Origin: SP5GCR1 sp965199685
Lineage (GTDB): Bacteria; Pseudomonadota; Gammaproteobacteria; Poriferisulfidales; Oxydemutatoraceae
DNA: 64,000 bases
Direction: 5' to 3'
NCBI GenBank assembly: GCA_965199685.1
Contig: OZ241323.1
Span: 2,046,001-2,110,000 of the forward strand
The position numbers and the translations under genes were made by a program. Under the pieces are notes generated by a model. That model did not search any database, was not told where the DNA came from, and worked only from the letters and a program-made list of their open reading frames with translations. Positions 8,318 through 17,132 of this stretch are shown piece after piece. Position 1 is the first letter of the stretch, and every line of letters starts with the position of its first letter.

Positions 8318-9499
8318 TCACTTTGCCAATAAATGAGCTTCAGAGGCAGGGATAAAATTATCAGGAAGATATCTGCGATATTTTCTATCGCCATAAATAA
8401 GCGAAATAATTTTGGTCGCAGGATTGAAAAACCTAGTTAAAATCGAGAACCTTCCTGCTGTTTTATAAATTAGATGAGCCTCAGATAAGACTAAAATATC
8501 TATCAATGCATCTTTTCGTTGTTGAAATCCCTCATGAGATTTATTACGATGCAAAGGCTTTTGATCGTAGGAACGCGGGATATCTCTAAAAAAAATTCTG
8601 CTTGGAAATGACTTATTCATTCGGTCAATAAACTGTGCTTGATCTGAGCAGACAAAAATACTATGGTGCTTATTTAAGAGTTTCTTTAAGTACGAAATAT
8701 AAGTATCCATATCTATACAGCTTCGTTGGAGAGTTGCTTGTGGCATATCAGTCCCTCGATAATGAACCCCAATCCAATTACCTTTTAGATTGGCGCCAAT
8801 CCATTCATTAGCTTCATCTTGTATCTCTCTCTTAATTGTTAGTCTTGACATTAGGCTACATGCATAGTCCGAGGTAATCCATAAATCATGACGATCGAAT
8901 TCCCGCATAGGTAATTGTAAAGCCACATAATTTTCAGACGAAGATTCCTGCGAAACTTGAAGAGTAGAATTTTCAAAATAATTAAAGTCTTCAGCAAAAA
9001 CAAACTTGATATTGCAATTCATTTTCTCAAAAAACCATGCTATGCCTACTATTGAACGAAAATAATGCCCCAAAGCCTGAATTGGCGCTATGACTATTTC
9101 AAAATTAAAGATAGGATTAGACCCGCAGCCATTTGTAATCGCTAATGCCGACTTATCAGTATCTTGGCAGTTTTTTAGTATGTCCACTACAGAGAGATGC
9201 TTCCTGCACCATGCTTCTACCCCGCCCTCCTTTATATAAAATGTGCGATAACCTAAGGCTTCCAGTCTATGACAAAATGCTTTTGAACGTGCCTCAGTAT
9301 AAGATATTACATAAATAGGTCTGGATTTTTTCCATCTCGCTTCTGGTCGCTGAATATGTTCTAACAACTCAAGAGGTATGAACGGTATGTTCTGTATTCT
9401 AAAGTCAAGATATTCCCTAAGTGTTCTGACATCTAAAACATATTCTTTCTCCTCTTTATCAATTACGTTTTTCAGTTCTTGTGGTGTTATTTTCTCCAT
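8318..9499 (-). CDS. pseudo-rhodanese / fucosyltransferase-like fusion, copy A
   Basis: 393 aa in two parts. Residues 1-105 are a rhodanese-like domain (VLDVRTLREY, ALGYRTFYIKEGGVEAW) in which the catalytic loop CxxxxR is S66-YTEA-R71, so sulfur transfer is not expected. Residues about 125-390 resemble GT-B fucosyltransferases of the NodZ/FUT8/O-FucT kind: GVH246YR248GTD251 (HxRxTD, GDP-sugar binding), FVCSDQAQFIDRM and KDALIDILVLSEAHLIYKTAGRF. Substrate unknown. Copy nearest to sseA; a MITE-like repeat separates it from copy B. More AT-rich than sseA. Assignment to a fucosyltransferase fold rests on motifs only. Confidence 0.75.
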   Translation of the reverse strand: MEKITPQELKNVIDKEEKEYVLDVRTLREYLDFRIQNIPFIPLELLEHIQRPEARWKKSRPIYVISYTEARSKAFCHRLEALGYRTFYIKEGGVEAWCRKHLSVVDILKNCQDTDKSALAITNGCGSNPIFNFEIVIAPIQALGHYFRSIVGIAWFFEKMNCNIKFVFAEDFNYFENSTLQVSQESSSENYVALQLPMREFDRHDLWITSDYACSLMSRLTIKREIQDEANEWIGANLKGNWIGVHYRGTDMPQATLQRSCIDMDTYISYLKKLLNKHHSIFVCSDQAQFIDRMNKSFPSRIFFRDIPRSYDQKPLHRNKSHEGFQQRKDALIDILVLSEAHLIYKTAGRFSILTRFFNPATKIISLIYGDRKYRRYLPDNFIPASEAHLLAK

Positions 9500-9538
9500 G
9501 CTTAGTCTTTGGTTCTATAATGTAAGAAGATAGTAAAT

Positions 9539-9794
9539 GGGGCTATTGAAAAAGTACCGTCGTTGTAAAAACTCAACCGCTTGCGCCATTAAATTTACGA
9601 ATAACCACCTGTAGGAGAGGGCTAACATGCCCTCCCTAAAGTACCGTTCTGCACTATTCCAATCGCCACGCGCCACTTGGTTTTGGTTCCCATGAATTGG
9701 GTGGTGTACGATTTCGTTTGTGCGGGCGCATTGCGTTTCGGGAGGGCATGTTAGCCCTCCCCTACGGTGCATGAAATACTTTTTCAACAGCTCT
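9539..9794. mobile_element. MITE-like repeat, copy 4
   Basis: GGGGCTATTGAAAAAGTAC at 9539 is matched by the inverted end ACTTTTTCAACAGCTC near 9778-9794. It sits between fusion copies A and B where the other spacers carry an sseA scar, so it has replaced that scar. Confidence 0.85.
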
Positions 9795-9797
9795 ATT

Positions 9798-10976
9798 TTA
9801 CTTTGCCAATAAATGGACTTTAGAGGGAGGAACAAAATTCTCAGGAAGATATTTAAGATACTTTCTATCAGAATTAATACACGAAATAATTTTGATCTCA
9901 GGATTGAAAAACCTAGTTAAAATCGAAAACGTTCCTGCTGTTTTATAAATTAGATTAGCTTTAGATAATACTAAAAGGTCTATCAACGCATCTTTTTGTT
10001 GCTGTGCCCCCCTATAATCAACATTACAATGAAGATTTCTATCATCATAAGAACGTTGGATACTTCTAGAGAAAACTCTACCAGGAAATGCCTCATTCAT
10101 TCGATCAATAAACTGGGCTTGATCCGAGCAGACAAAAATACTACAGTGCTTATCTACAACTCTCTTTAAGTAAGACATATAAACTTCCAACTCTATAAAG
10201 CCTTTGGTATGTTTTCGCACCACTGTATCAGTCCCCCGAAAATTAACCCCAATCCAATCACCTTTGAGATTGGTGCCAACCCATTCATCAGCTTCCTCTT
10301 GTATCTCTTTCTTAATTGTTAGTCTTGACATTACGTTATATGCATATTCCGAAGGAATCCATATACAATGGTCAGGAAATTGTTTCCGACCAAATCGTAA
10401 AGCTATACAATTCTCAAACGAAGATTCCTGAGAAACTTTAAGAATAGAATTTTCAAAATAATTAAAGTGTTTTTGGAAAACGAACTTGACATTGCAGTTC
10501 ATTTTCTCAAAAAACCATGCTATTAACACTATTAAACGAAAATAATGCCCAAAAGCCGGAGTCCCCCTTGGGACTATCTTAAAATTAAAGGTGGGATTAG
10601 ACGCAGTGCCATTTGTAATCGCTAATGCTGATTTATCAGTTTTTTGATGATCTATTATGCTTACTATAGGAAGATGTTTCCTGCACCATGTCTCTACTCC
10701 ACCCTCCTCTACATAAAATGTGCGATAACCTAAAGCCTCCAGTTTATGACAAAATGCTTTTGAACGCGCCTCAGTATAAGATATTACATAAACGGGTTTA
10801 GATTTACTCAATCGCGCCTCCGGATGCTGAATATGTTCTAACAACTCAAGAGGTATGAACGGTATGTTCTGTATTCTAAAGTCAAGATATTCTCTGAGTG
10901 TTCTAACATCTAGGACGCATGCTTTTTCCTCTTTATCAATTGCATTTTTCAGTTCTTGCGGTGTTATTTTTTCCAT
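9798..10976 (-). CDS. pseudo-rhodanese / fucosyltransferase-like fusion, copy B
   Basis: 392 aa, same two-part layout as copy A and closely similar throughout. The rhodanese-like loop again reads SYTEAR in place of CRSGQR. The transferase half shows one notable difference: the HxRxTD motif reads GVNFRGTDT, so the His of the motif is Asn, which may lower or abolish activity. FVCSDQAQFIDRMNEAFPGRV and QKDALIDLLVLSKANLIYKTAGTF are retained. Start ATG 10976 with an AAGG-type site upstream. Its stop codon is four bases from the MITE on its 3' side. Confidence 0.72.
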   Translation of the reverse strand: MEKITPQELKNAIDKEEKACVLDVRTLREYLDFRIQNIPFIPLELLEHIQHPEARLSKSKPVYVISYTEARSKAFCHKLEALGYRTFYVEEGGVETWCRKHLPIVSIIDHQKTDKSALAITNGTASNPTFNFKIVPRGTPAFGHYFRLIVLIAWFFEKMNCNVKFVFQKHFNYFENSILKVSQESSFENCIALRFGRKQFPDHCIWIPSEYAYNVMSRLTIKKEIQEEADEWVGTNLKGDWIGVNFRGTDTVVRKHTKGFIELEVYMSYLKRVVDKHCSIFVCSDQAQFIDRMNEAFPGRVFSRSIQRSYDDRNLHCNVDYRGAQQQKDALIDLLVLSKANLIYKTAGTFSILTRFFNPEIKIISCINSDRKYLKYLPENFVPPSKVHLLAK

Positions 10977-10984
10977 GTTTATTC

Positions 10985-11110
10985 CTTCACAGTTATTAGG
11001 GTTTATCCAGTTGTGCTAGCAGTTCTCAAATTAAAATAATCGTAGAATACATAGGTTTCATAATAATACTAAATATTTCTTAGCCGGGCGTGTAATTTTC
11101 TATCGTGGTG
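10985..11110 (-). pseudogene. sseA 5'-end scar between fusion copies B and C
   Basis: On the minus strand this spacer repeats the sseA leader and start (ATG at 11061: MKPMYSTII, then a stop), matching the first codons of sseA at 8259. It is followed directly by the leader of copy B. The fragment marks a tandem duplication whose breakpoint lay about 20 codons into sseA. Confidence 0.75.
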
Positions 11111-11121
11111 TTTCAAAAATT

Positions 11122-12303
11122 TTACTTCATCAATAAAAAGGCTGTAGAAGTAGAGACAAAATTCTCAGGAAAACATTTAAACAAATTGTTATTACGAGTA
11201 AAAAGCGGAATAATTTTAATCGTAGGATTGAAAAATCTAGCTAGGTTCGAAAATCTACCTCCTGTCTTATAAATTAGGCCAGCCTTGGATAAAATTAAAA
11301 GATCTATCAACGCATCTTTTCGTTGCTGAAGTCTCCTATAAGACCGACTATGGTGCAATGCCTGATGATCATAAGAACGTTGGATATCTCTGTAGAAAAC
11401 TCTACCGGGAAATGCCTCATTCATTTGATCAATAAACTGTGCCTGATCTGAGCAGGTAAAAATACCATGGTTCTTATCTATAACTCTCTTTAAGTAAGAA
11501 ATATAACTATTCATGCCTATATAGTCTCTTTGGGAGTTTGCTTTTGGCATATCAGTCCCTCGATAATGAACTCCAGTCCAGTTACCTTTTAGATTGACAC
11601 GAACCCATTGATCAGCTTCATCTTGTATCTCTTTCTTAATCGTTAGTCTTGACATTACACTATACGCATATTCCGAAGAAATCCATAAACAATGGTCGGG
11701 AAATTCTTCCCAACCAAATCGTAAAGCTATACAATTCTCAAACGAAGATTCCTGTGAAACTTTAAGAGTAGAATTTTCAAAATAATCCTGGCCTTTGGCA
11801 AAAACAAACTTGATATTGCAATTCATTTTCTCAAAAAACCATGCTTGACTTATTATCGGATGCAGAAAATTTGTCCAACCTGGTGGATACTCTTGGAATA
11901 TCTTAAAATTAAAGACAAAACCATCTGACTTTGCGCCGTTTGTAGCTATCAATGCCGATTTATCAGTATTTAGATAATCTATTATGCTTACTACAGAAAG
12001 ATTTTGCTTGCACCATACCTCTACTCCACCCTCCTCTACATAAAATGTGCGATAACCTAAAGTCTCTAATTTATGACAAAATGCTTTTGAACGCGCCTCA
12101 GTATAAGATATTACATAAATGGGTTTAGATTTATTCCATTTTACCTCCAACTGCTGAATATGATCTAACAACTCAAGAGGTATGAATGGTATTTTTTCTA
12201 TTCTGAAGTCAAGATATTCTCTAAGCGTCCTGATATCTAGAACACGTGCCCTCTCACTTCTATCAATTACATTTTTCAGTTCTTGTTGTGTTATTTTTTC
12301 CAT
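11122..12303 (-). CDS. pseudo-rhodanese / fucosyltransferase-like fusion, copy C
   Basis: 393 aa. Rhodanese-like N-terminal domain with VLDIRTLREY, the loop SYTEAR and GYRTFYVEEGGVEVW. The C-terminal transferase domain has an intact GVHYRGTDM motif, FTCSDQAQFIDQM and KDALIDLLILSKAGLIYKTGGRF. The middle region (YPPGWTNFLHPIISQAWFFEKMNCNIKFVF) is shared with copy D and differs from A/B, so C and D are the more recent pair. Start ATG 12303 with GAAGG upstream. Flanked on both sides by sseA scars. Confidence 0.75.
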   Translation of the reverse strand: MEKITQQELKNVIDRSERARVLDIRTLREYLDFRIEKIPFIPLELLDHIQQLEVKWNKSKPIYVISYTEARSKAFCHKLETLGYRTFYVEEGGVEVWCKQNLSVVSIIDYLNTDKSALIATNGAKSDGFVFNFKIFQEYPPGWTNFLHPIISQAWFFEKMNCNIKFVFAKGQDYFENSTLKVSQESSFENCIALRFGWEEFPDHCLWISSEYAYSVMSRLTIKKEIQDEADQWVRVNLKGNWTGVHYRGTDMPKANSQRDYIGMNSYISYLKRVIDKNHGIFTCSDQAQFIDQMNEAFPGRVFYRDIQRSYDHQALHHSRSYRRLQQRKDALIDLLILSKAGLIYKTGGRFSNLARFFNPTIKIIPLFTRNNNLFKCFPENFVSTSTAFLLMK

Positions 12304-12319
12304 ATTTATGCCTTCACAG

Positions 12320-12388
12320 TTATTGAAGGTTATCTAGTTGTGCTAAAAGTTCTTGGACTGAAATGATCGTAGAATACATAGGTTTCAT
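12320..12388 (-). pseudogene. sseA 5'-end scar with intact 22-codon mini-ORF
   Basis: ATG at 12388 begins MKPMYSTIISVQELLAQLDN, essentially the sseA N-terminus, and ends at TAA 12320. The GAAGG ribosome-binding site of copy C follows after a few bases. The 60 bp before the ATG also match the sseA leader. It is either an untranslated relic or a short translated leader that couples to copy C. Confidence 0.75.
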
Positions 12389-12448
12389 AATAATACTAAA
12401 TATTCCTCAATCGGGCGAGTAATTTTCTATAATGGTGTTTCAAAAATT

Positions 12449-13642
12449 CTACTTTACCAATAAATGAGCTTTAGGGGTAGGGATAAAATTATCGGGAAAA
12501 AAATTATACAATTTGTTATTACGAGTAATAAGCGAAATGATTTTGATCGTAGGATTGAAAAATCTAGCTAGGTTCGGAAATCTACCTCCTGTCTTATAAA
12601 TTAGATCAGTCTTAGACAAAATTAAAAGATCTATCAACGCATCTTTTTGTTGTTGAAGTCCTCTATAAGGCTTACTAAGGTGCAAGGCCTGCTGATCATA
12701 AGAACGTTGGATATCTCTGTAGAAAACTCTACCGGGAAATGCCTCATTCATTTGATCAATAAATTGTGCTTGATCCGAGCAGACAAAAATACTACAGTGC
12801 TTATCTAAGACTCTCTTTAAGTAAGAAATATAAGTATTCATGCCTATATAGTCTCTTGAGGGTTTTGCTTTTGGCATATCAGTTCCTCGATAATGAACTC
12901 CAATCCAATTACCTTTTAGATTGACACGAACCCATTCATCAGCTTCATCTTGTATCTCTTTCTTAATCGTTAGTCTTGACATTACACTATACGCGTATTC
13001 CGAAGAAATCCATAAACAATGGTCGGGAAATTCTTTCCAACCAAATCGTAAAGTTATACAATTCTCAAACGAAGATTTCTGTGAAACTTTAAGAGTAGAA
13101 TTTTCAAAATAATCTTTGCCTTCGGCAAAAACGAACTTGATATTGCAATTCATTTTCTCAAAAAACCATGCTTGACTTATTATCAAATACAGAAAATTTG
13201 CCCAACCTGGTGGATACTCTTGGAATATCTTAAAATTAAAAACAAAACCATCTGACTCTGCGCCGTTTGTAGCTATCAGTGCCGATTTATTGGTGTTTTG
13301 ATGATCTATTAGTGTGTTTACTACAGAAAGATGTTTCCTGCACCACGCCTCTACCCCACCTTCCTCTACATAAAATGTGCGATAACCCAAAGCCTCCAGT
13401 TTATGACAAAATGCTTTTGAACGCGCCTCAGTATAAGATATTACATAAACGGGTTTAGAGTTGTTCCATTTCGCCTCCAGTCGCTGAATATGGTCTAACA
13501 ACTCAAGAGGTACGAATGGTACTTTTTTTATTCTGAAGTCAATAAACTCTATAAGTGTCCTCGCATCTACAATCAATGTTTTGTGCCTCCCTGCCCTGTT
13601 ATGATATAAATGTTTTAGTTCCTGTTGTGTTATCTTTTCCAT
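12449..13642 (-). CDS. pseudo-rhodanese / fucosyltransferase-like fusion, copy D
   Basis: 397 aa and the first gene of the tandem array in transcription order. The N-terminus is slightly longer than in A-C (KHLYHNRAGRHKTLIVDARTLIEF), so this is the most divergent rhodanese-like part, yet the loop still reads SYTEAR. The transferase half has GVHYRGTDM, FVCSDQAQFIDQM and QKDALIDLLILSKTDLIYKTGGRF. Upstream sequence (GCTCAGTCTTTG after the start) matches that of copy A rather than B/C, and both A and D are preceded by a MITE, so these segments were exchanged or co-duplicated. Confidence 0.75.
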   Translation of the reverse strand: MEKITQQELKHLYHNRAGRHKTLIVDARTLIEFIDFRIKKVPFVPLELLDHIQRLEAKWNNSKPVYVISYTEARSKAFCHKLEALGYRTFYVEEGGVEAWCRKHLSVVNTLIDHQNTNKSALIATNGAESDGFVFNFKIFQEYPPGWANFLYLIISQAWFFEKMNCNIKFVFAEGKDYFENSTLKVSQKSSFENCITLRFGWKEFPDHCLWISSEYAYSVMSRLTIKKEIQDEADEWVRVNLKGNWIGVHYRGTDMPKAKPSRDYIGMNTYISYLKRVLDKHCSIFVCSDQAQFIDQMNEAFPGRVFYRDIQRSYDQQALHLSKPYRGLQQQKDALIDLLILSKTDLIYKTGGRFPNLARFFNPTIKIISLITRNNKLYNFFPDNFIPTPKAHLLVK

Positions 13643-13670
13643 GCTCAGTCTTTGATTCTATTTGATATAT

Positions 13671-14008
13671 GGGGCTGTTGAAAAAGTACTGCCATTGTAA
13701 AAACTCGACCGCAATGCGCCACTAAATTAACAATAACCATCTGCAGAGTAGGGTATTGTATTTTGTAATGAATACGCTGCCACCATCTTAGAGTTCTGCA
13801 CAACGTCACGCCGATTGACCTACTGGTTCAATCGGCGATTCAATATGCCCTCCCTAAAGTACCGTTCTGCACTAAGAAAACCGCTTGCGCCACTTGGGTT
13901 TTGGTTCCCATAAATTGGATGGTATACGATTTTGTTGATACAGGCGCATCGCGTTTCGGGAGGGTATGTTAGCCCTCCCCTACGGTGCATAAAATACTTT
14001 TTCAACAG
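13671..14008. mobile_element. MITE-like repeat, copy 5 (composite)
   Basis: GGGGCTGTTGAAAAAGTAC at 13671-13689 with the inverted end TACTTTTTCAACAG ending near 14008. It contains the CCGATTGACC..GGTTCAATCGG stem. It fills the gap between the fusion array and the nqr operon and holds no real gene. Confidence 0.85.
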
Positions 14009-14021
14009 TACGTATATCAAC

Positions 14022-14207
14022 TCAATCAGTGGTTCTACCTTTGACTATATCTGCTCGCTTACACGCAGTAGGTTCTCCTTTGCACAATCCACAGTTGATG
14101 CCACCGCAACTCCCTTTTATTGTTTTACCCGAGATCAGCAAGCCTATCGCCAATGCCAAAGCCGCAAGCATAAATACAATAAACGCAATAATAAAAGTCA
14201 ACCACAT
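14022..14207 (-). CDS. nqrM: NqrM, Na+-NQR maturation protein
   Basis: 61-aa protein with one N-terminal membrane helix (FIIAFIVFMLAALALAIGLLISG) followed by a Cys-rich tail (CGGINCGLCKGEPTACKR). This is the DUF539/NqrM arrangement needed to deliver iron for the Fe site between NqrD and NqrE. It is the last gene of the nqr operon, 21 bp after apbE, where NqrM is usually found. Confidence 0.9.
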   Translation of the reverse strand: MWLTFIIAFIVFMLAALALAIGLLISGKTIKGSCGGINCGLCKGEPTACKRADIVKGRTTD

Positions 14208-14228
14208 ACGATTAGTCTACAGCAATAT

Positions 14229-15284
14229 TTATTCGTTCACCAAATAATCGGCGAACCGGCTGTTCATCGTTTGCACAAATCCATCTTCGGACTGCTCTAC
14301 ATAATAGATGCCCAGTTGATGTTGTTCCGAAAGCTGCAGTGCTTCATCCTTAGGTAATATAAAAAAGGCAGTTGCCCAAGCATCCGCTGCCAACGAGTTT
14401 TCCGCTATTACGGTTACCGATGCCCCTTTGTAGACGGTTGGCATTCCGCTGCGTGGATCTATGGTATGAGAATAGCGCGTGCCGTCTATCTCTATAAAAT
14501 TACGATAGTCTCCCGAAGTTGCAACACCATTGCCGCGCACTTCTACGGCGCGCATGATTTCACGCCACCCTGGAACCGGCTTTTCAACACCCACAAGCCA
14601 AGGACGCAACGCTTTGCTAATACCGGATGCTTTCAGTTCGCCTCCTACCTCGGCAAGATAATTAACCACACCGTGCGCTTCCAGCAATGTCGACAAGCGA
14701 TCTGCAGCATAGCCTTTGGCAATCGCAGATAGATCTATATGAAGTTCGGGTAGATCTTTTTTCAATGCTGGCGGTTGAATGCGTGCTTGTAAATACCGAT
14801 AACCAGTAATTGACCTAACACGTTCAATTTCGCTTGCATCCGGGAAGGGCATCGTCTCTTTTTTATCTTGAGAGAACCCCCATAAATCAACTAGAGGCGA
14901 TACCGTTATGTCAAAAGCACCTTGTGATAATTCGCTGATGCGCAGTGCCTGTTCAACCAAAGTGGCAAACTCATTAGAGACCGACTGCCAGCCGAGTTCG
15001 GACGATGAATTAAAGCGCGTAATCTCCGAATCCTGTTTGTAGGTAGATAGTTTCTGATCCAAGTCAGCGAGCATGCCGATGCTCTCTGCAGAGATTAAAT
15101 TGAACTGCTCATCGGAGATGGGACTGTATAGCTTAATAGACCATGAGGTGCCCATCGTTTCACCGCCGAGACGACGTTCGTTATGTGGCAGCTCACTACT
15201 ACATGCAACGAGCATCAACAATAGTGTCGCCGAAAGAATGAGCTTGCCTAAGCGACAGTAACCCATCATCTTCAAGTTGAGCAC
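14229..15284 (-). CDS. apbE: ApbE, FMN transferase for NqrB/NqrC
   Basis: Periplasmic lipoprotein flavin transferase that attaches FMN covalently to Thr of NqrB and NqrC. Lipobox LLMLVACSS at about residue 28. Typical motifs follow: GETMGTSW, DLDQKLSTY, DITVSPLVDLWGF, DLSAIAKGYAADR, VGGELKASG, SHTIDPRSGMP and LAADAWATAFFIL. 351 aa, the normal length. It follows nqrF by 3 bp and precedes nqrM, consistent with one operon. Confidence 0.95.
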   Translation of the reverse strand: MLNLKMMGYCRLGKLILSATLLLMLVACSSELPHNERRLGGETMGTSWSIKLYSPISDEQFNLISAESIGMLADLDQKLSTYKQDSEITRFNSSSELGWQSVSNEFATLVEQALRISELSQGAFDITVSPLVDLWGFSQDKKETMPFPDASEIERVRSITGYRYLQARIQPPALKKDLPELHIDLSAIAKGYAADRLSTLLEAHGVVNYLAEVGGELKASGISKALRPWLVGVEKPVPGWREIMRAVEVRGNGVATSGDYRNFIEIDGTRYSHTIDPRSGMPTVYKGASVTVIAENSLAADAWATAFFILPKDEALQLSEQHQLGIYYVEQSEDGFVQTMNSRFADYLVNE

Positions 15285-15287
15285 ACT

Positions 15288-16508
15288 TTATCCACCGAAG
15301 TCGTCAAAGAAGATATTATCGTCTTCAACACCCAATCGATGTAGCATGTCTATCACTGCGGTGTTCATCATTGGTGGGCCACAAATATAGTACTCGCAAT
15401 CTTCGGGAGCTTCGTGTTGGCCTAGATAGTTATCGTATAGCACTTGGTGTATAAAACCAGTGTGACTCTGCCACTGATCTTCCGGTTGCGGGTCTGATAG
15501 CGCAAGGTGCCATTCAAAGTTGTCAAATTGTTTTTGCAAAGTGTCATAATCCTCTATATAAAAGGCTTCTCTATAACTGCGTGCGCCGTACCAAAAGCTA
15601 ATTTTACGCCGGTCGTTATTTAGTCGTTTTAGTTGGTCAAATATATGAGAGCGCATAGGTGCCATACCTGCACCGCCGCCGATAAAAATCATTTCGTTGG
15701 AAGTATCTTGTGCAAAAAAGTCGCCAAAAGGTCCGGAAATTTTGACCGTATCACCGGGCTTTAAGGAAAACAAATAAGACGACATGATGCCCGGAGCAAA
15801 ATCGCTCTTCGGTGGTGGTGTGGCAATACGCACATTCAACATAATGATGCCTTTTTCGTCGGGATAGTTGGCCATTGAATACGCACGCGAGACTGCCTCT
15901 TTGGTCTCCGATTCGTATTTCCATAGATTGAAATTATCCCAAGCATCTCTGAACTCAGTATTGATGTCAAAATCCGAAAAACAGACTCGGTGCGGCGGAC
16001 ATTCTATCTGTATATAACCACCGGCACGGAAATCCACAGCCTCACCCTCGGGAAGCTCTAAAACCAAATTCTTGATAAAGGTTGCGACATTCTCGTTAGA
16101 TCTTACTTTGCACAACCATTGCTTGCATCCAAAAACTTCGGGAGACAATTCCAACTTTATATCTTGCTTAACCGTCAACTGGCAGGATAGTCTATAGCCT
16201 TCGTGTTGTTCCCGCTTGTTGATGTAGGTTTCTTCGGTAGGCAAGATCGCACCGCCGCCAGATAATACCTTGACGCGGCATTGACCGCAAGTGCCGCCGC
16301 CACCACAAGCCGAAGATACGAATAGCCCGTTGTTCGCAAGTGCAGGAAGCAACTTGCTGCCGACTTGTGTATTTAATTCGCGTTCGTTGTTCACCGTTAG
16401 TTTGACATTGCCGGTTGAAACCAACAAGCCGCGTGCAACGCGGATAATCAACACTTGTATCAAAACGATGGCAACAAAAAAGCCTACGCCTAAGCTAATC
16501 TCTAACAT
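15288..16508 (-). CDS. nqrF: Na+-NQR subunit F (NADH dehydrogenase, FAD and 2Fe-2S)
   Basis: Electron entry subunit of the Na+-translocating NADH:quinone reductase. One N-terminal membrane helix is followed by a ferredoxin domain with Cys68, Cys74, Cys77 and Cys109 (ACGGGGTCGQC and RLSCQ). An FAD domain (RAYSMANYP) and an NADH domain (FIGGGAGMAPMRSHI, WYGARS, YICGPPMMN) come next. 406 aa, normal length. Within the nqrABCDEF-apbE-nqrM operon, 13 bp after nqrE. Confidence 0.97.
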   Translation of the reverse strand: MLEISLGVGFFVAIVLIQVLIIRVARGLLVSTGNVKLTVNNERELNTQVGSKLLPALANNGLFVSSACGGGGTCGQCRVKVLSGGGAILPTEETYINKREQHEGYRLSCQLTVKQDIKLELSPEVFGCKQWLCKVRSNENVATFIKNLVLELPEGEAVDFRAGGYIQIECPPHRVCFSDFDINTEFRDAWDNFNLWKYESETKEAVSRAYSMANYPDEKGIIMLNVRIATPPPKSDFAPGIMSSYLFSLKPGDTVKISGPFGDFFAQDTSNEMIFIGGGAGMAPMRSHIFDQLKRLNNDRRKISFWYGARSYREAFYIEDYDTLQKQFDNFEWHLALSDPQPEDQWQSHTGFIHQVLYDNYLGQHEAPEDCEYYICGPPMMNTAVIDMLHRLGVEDDNIFFDDFGG

Positions 16509-16521
16509 CTTAATAACTCCA

Positions 16522-17130
16522 CTATAATTGTATTCCAGAAAACGCCATAAAACCTAACGACATCAAGCCTACTGTGATAAAAGTAATACCCAACCCACGT
16601 AAGCCTTCCGGCACATCGCTGTACTTGAGCTTTTCACGGATGCCGGCAAGCGCAATAATTGCCAATGCCCACCCCAGACCACTGCCGAAACCGTATATCA
16701 CACTCTCGTTGAAATCGTAGCTACGTTCAACCATAAACAGAGATCCACCAAGGATCGCACAGTTCACCGTAATCAACGGCAAGAAAATACCCAATGCGTT
16801 ATACAGCACCGGCACGAAACGATCCAAAAACATCTCCAGTATCTGTACGACTGCAGCAATGATTCCGATATAGCTAATAAAACCTAAAAACGACAAGTCT
16901 ATCTCTGGTAGACCTGCCCATGCTAGGGCACCCTTCTTCAGTACAAATTGGTAAATCAGATTATTGATCGGCACGGTCAAACTCTGCACGACAATCACTG
17001 CAATCCCTAAACCGATAGCGTTCTCCATTTTCTTGGAGATGGCAAGAAAAGTGCACATGCCCAAAAAGAAAGCGAGTGCCAGATTTTCTATAAAGACGGC
17101 TCTAATTAATAACGATAATTGTGCTTCCAT
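16522..17130 (-). CDS. nqrE: Na+-NQR subunit E
   Basis: Six-helix membrane subunit of 202 aa that pairs with NqrD around an iron site. Characteristic motifs: NLALAFFLGMCTFLAISKKMENAIGLG with the conserved Cys, and NCAILGGSLFMVERSYDFNESVIYGFGSGLGW. It lies 2 bp after nqrD. Confidence 0.97.
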   Translation of the reverse strand: MEAQLSLLIRAVFIENLALAFFLGMCTFLAISKKMENAIGLGIAVIVVQSLTVPINNLIYQFVLKKGALAWAGLPEIDLSFLGFISYIGIIAAVVQILEMFLDRFVPVLYNALGIFLPLITVNCAILGGSLFMVERSYDFNESVIYGFGSGLGWALAIIALAGIREKLKYSDVPEGLRGLGITFITVGLMSLGFMAFSGIQL

Positions 17131-17132
17131 GA

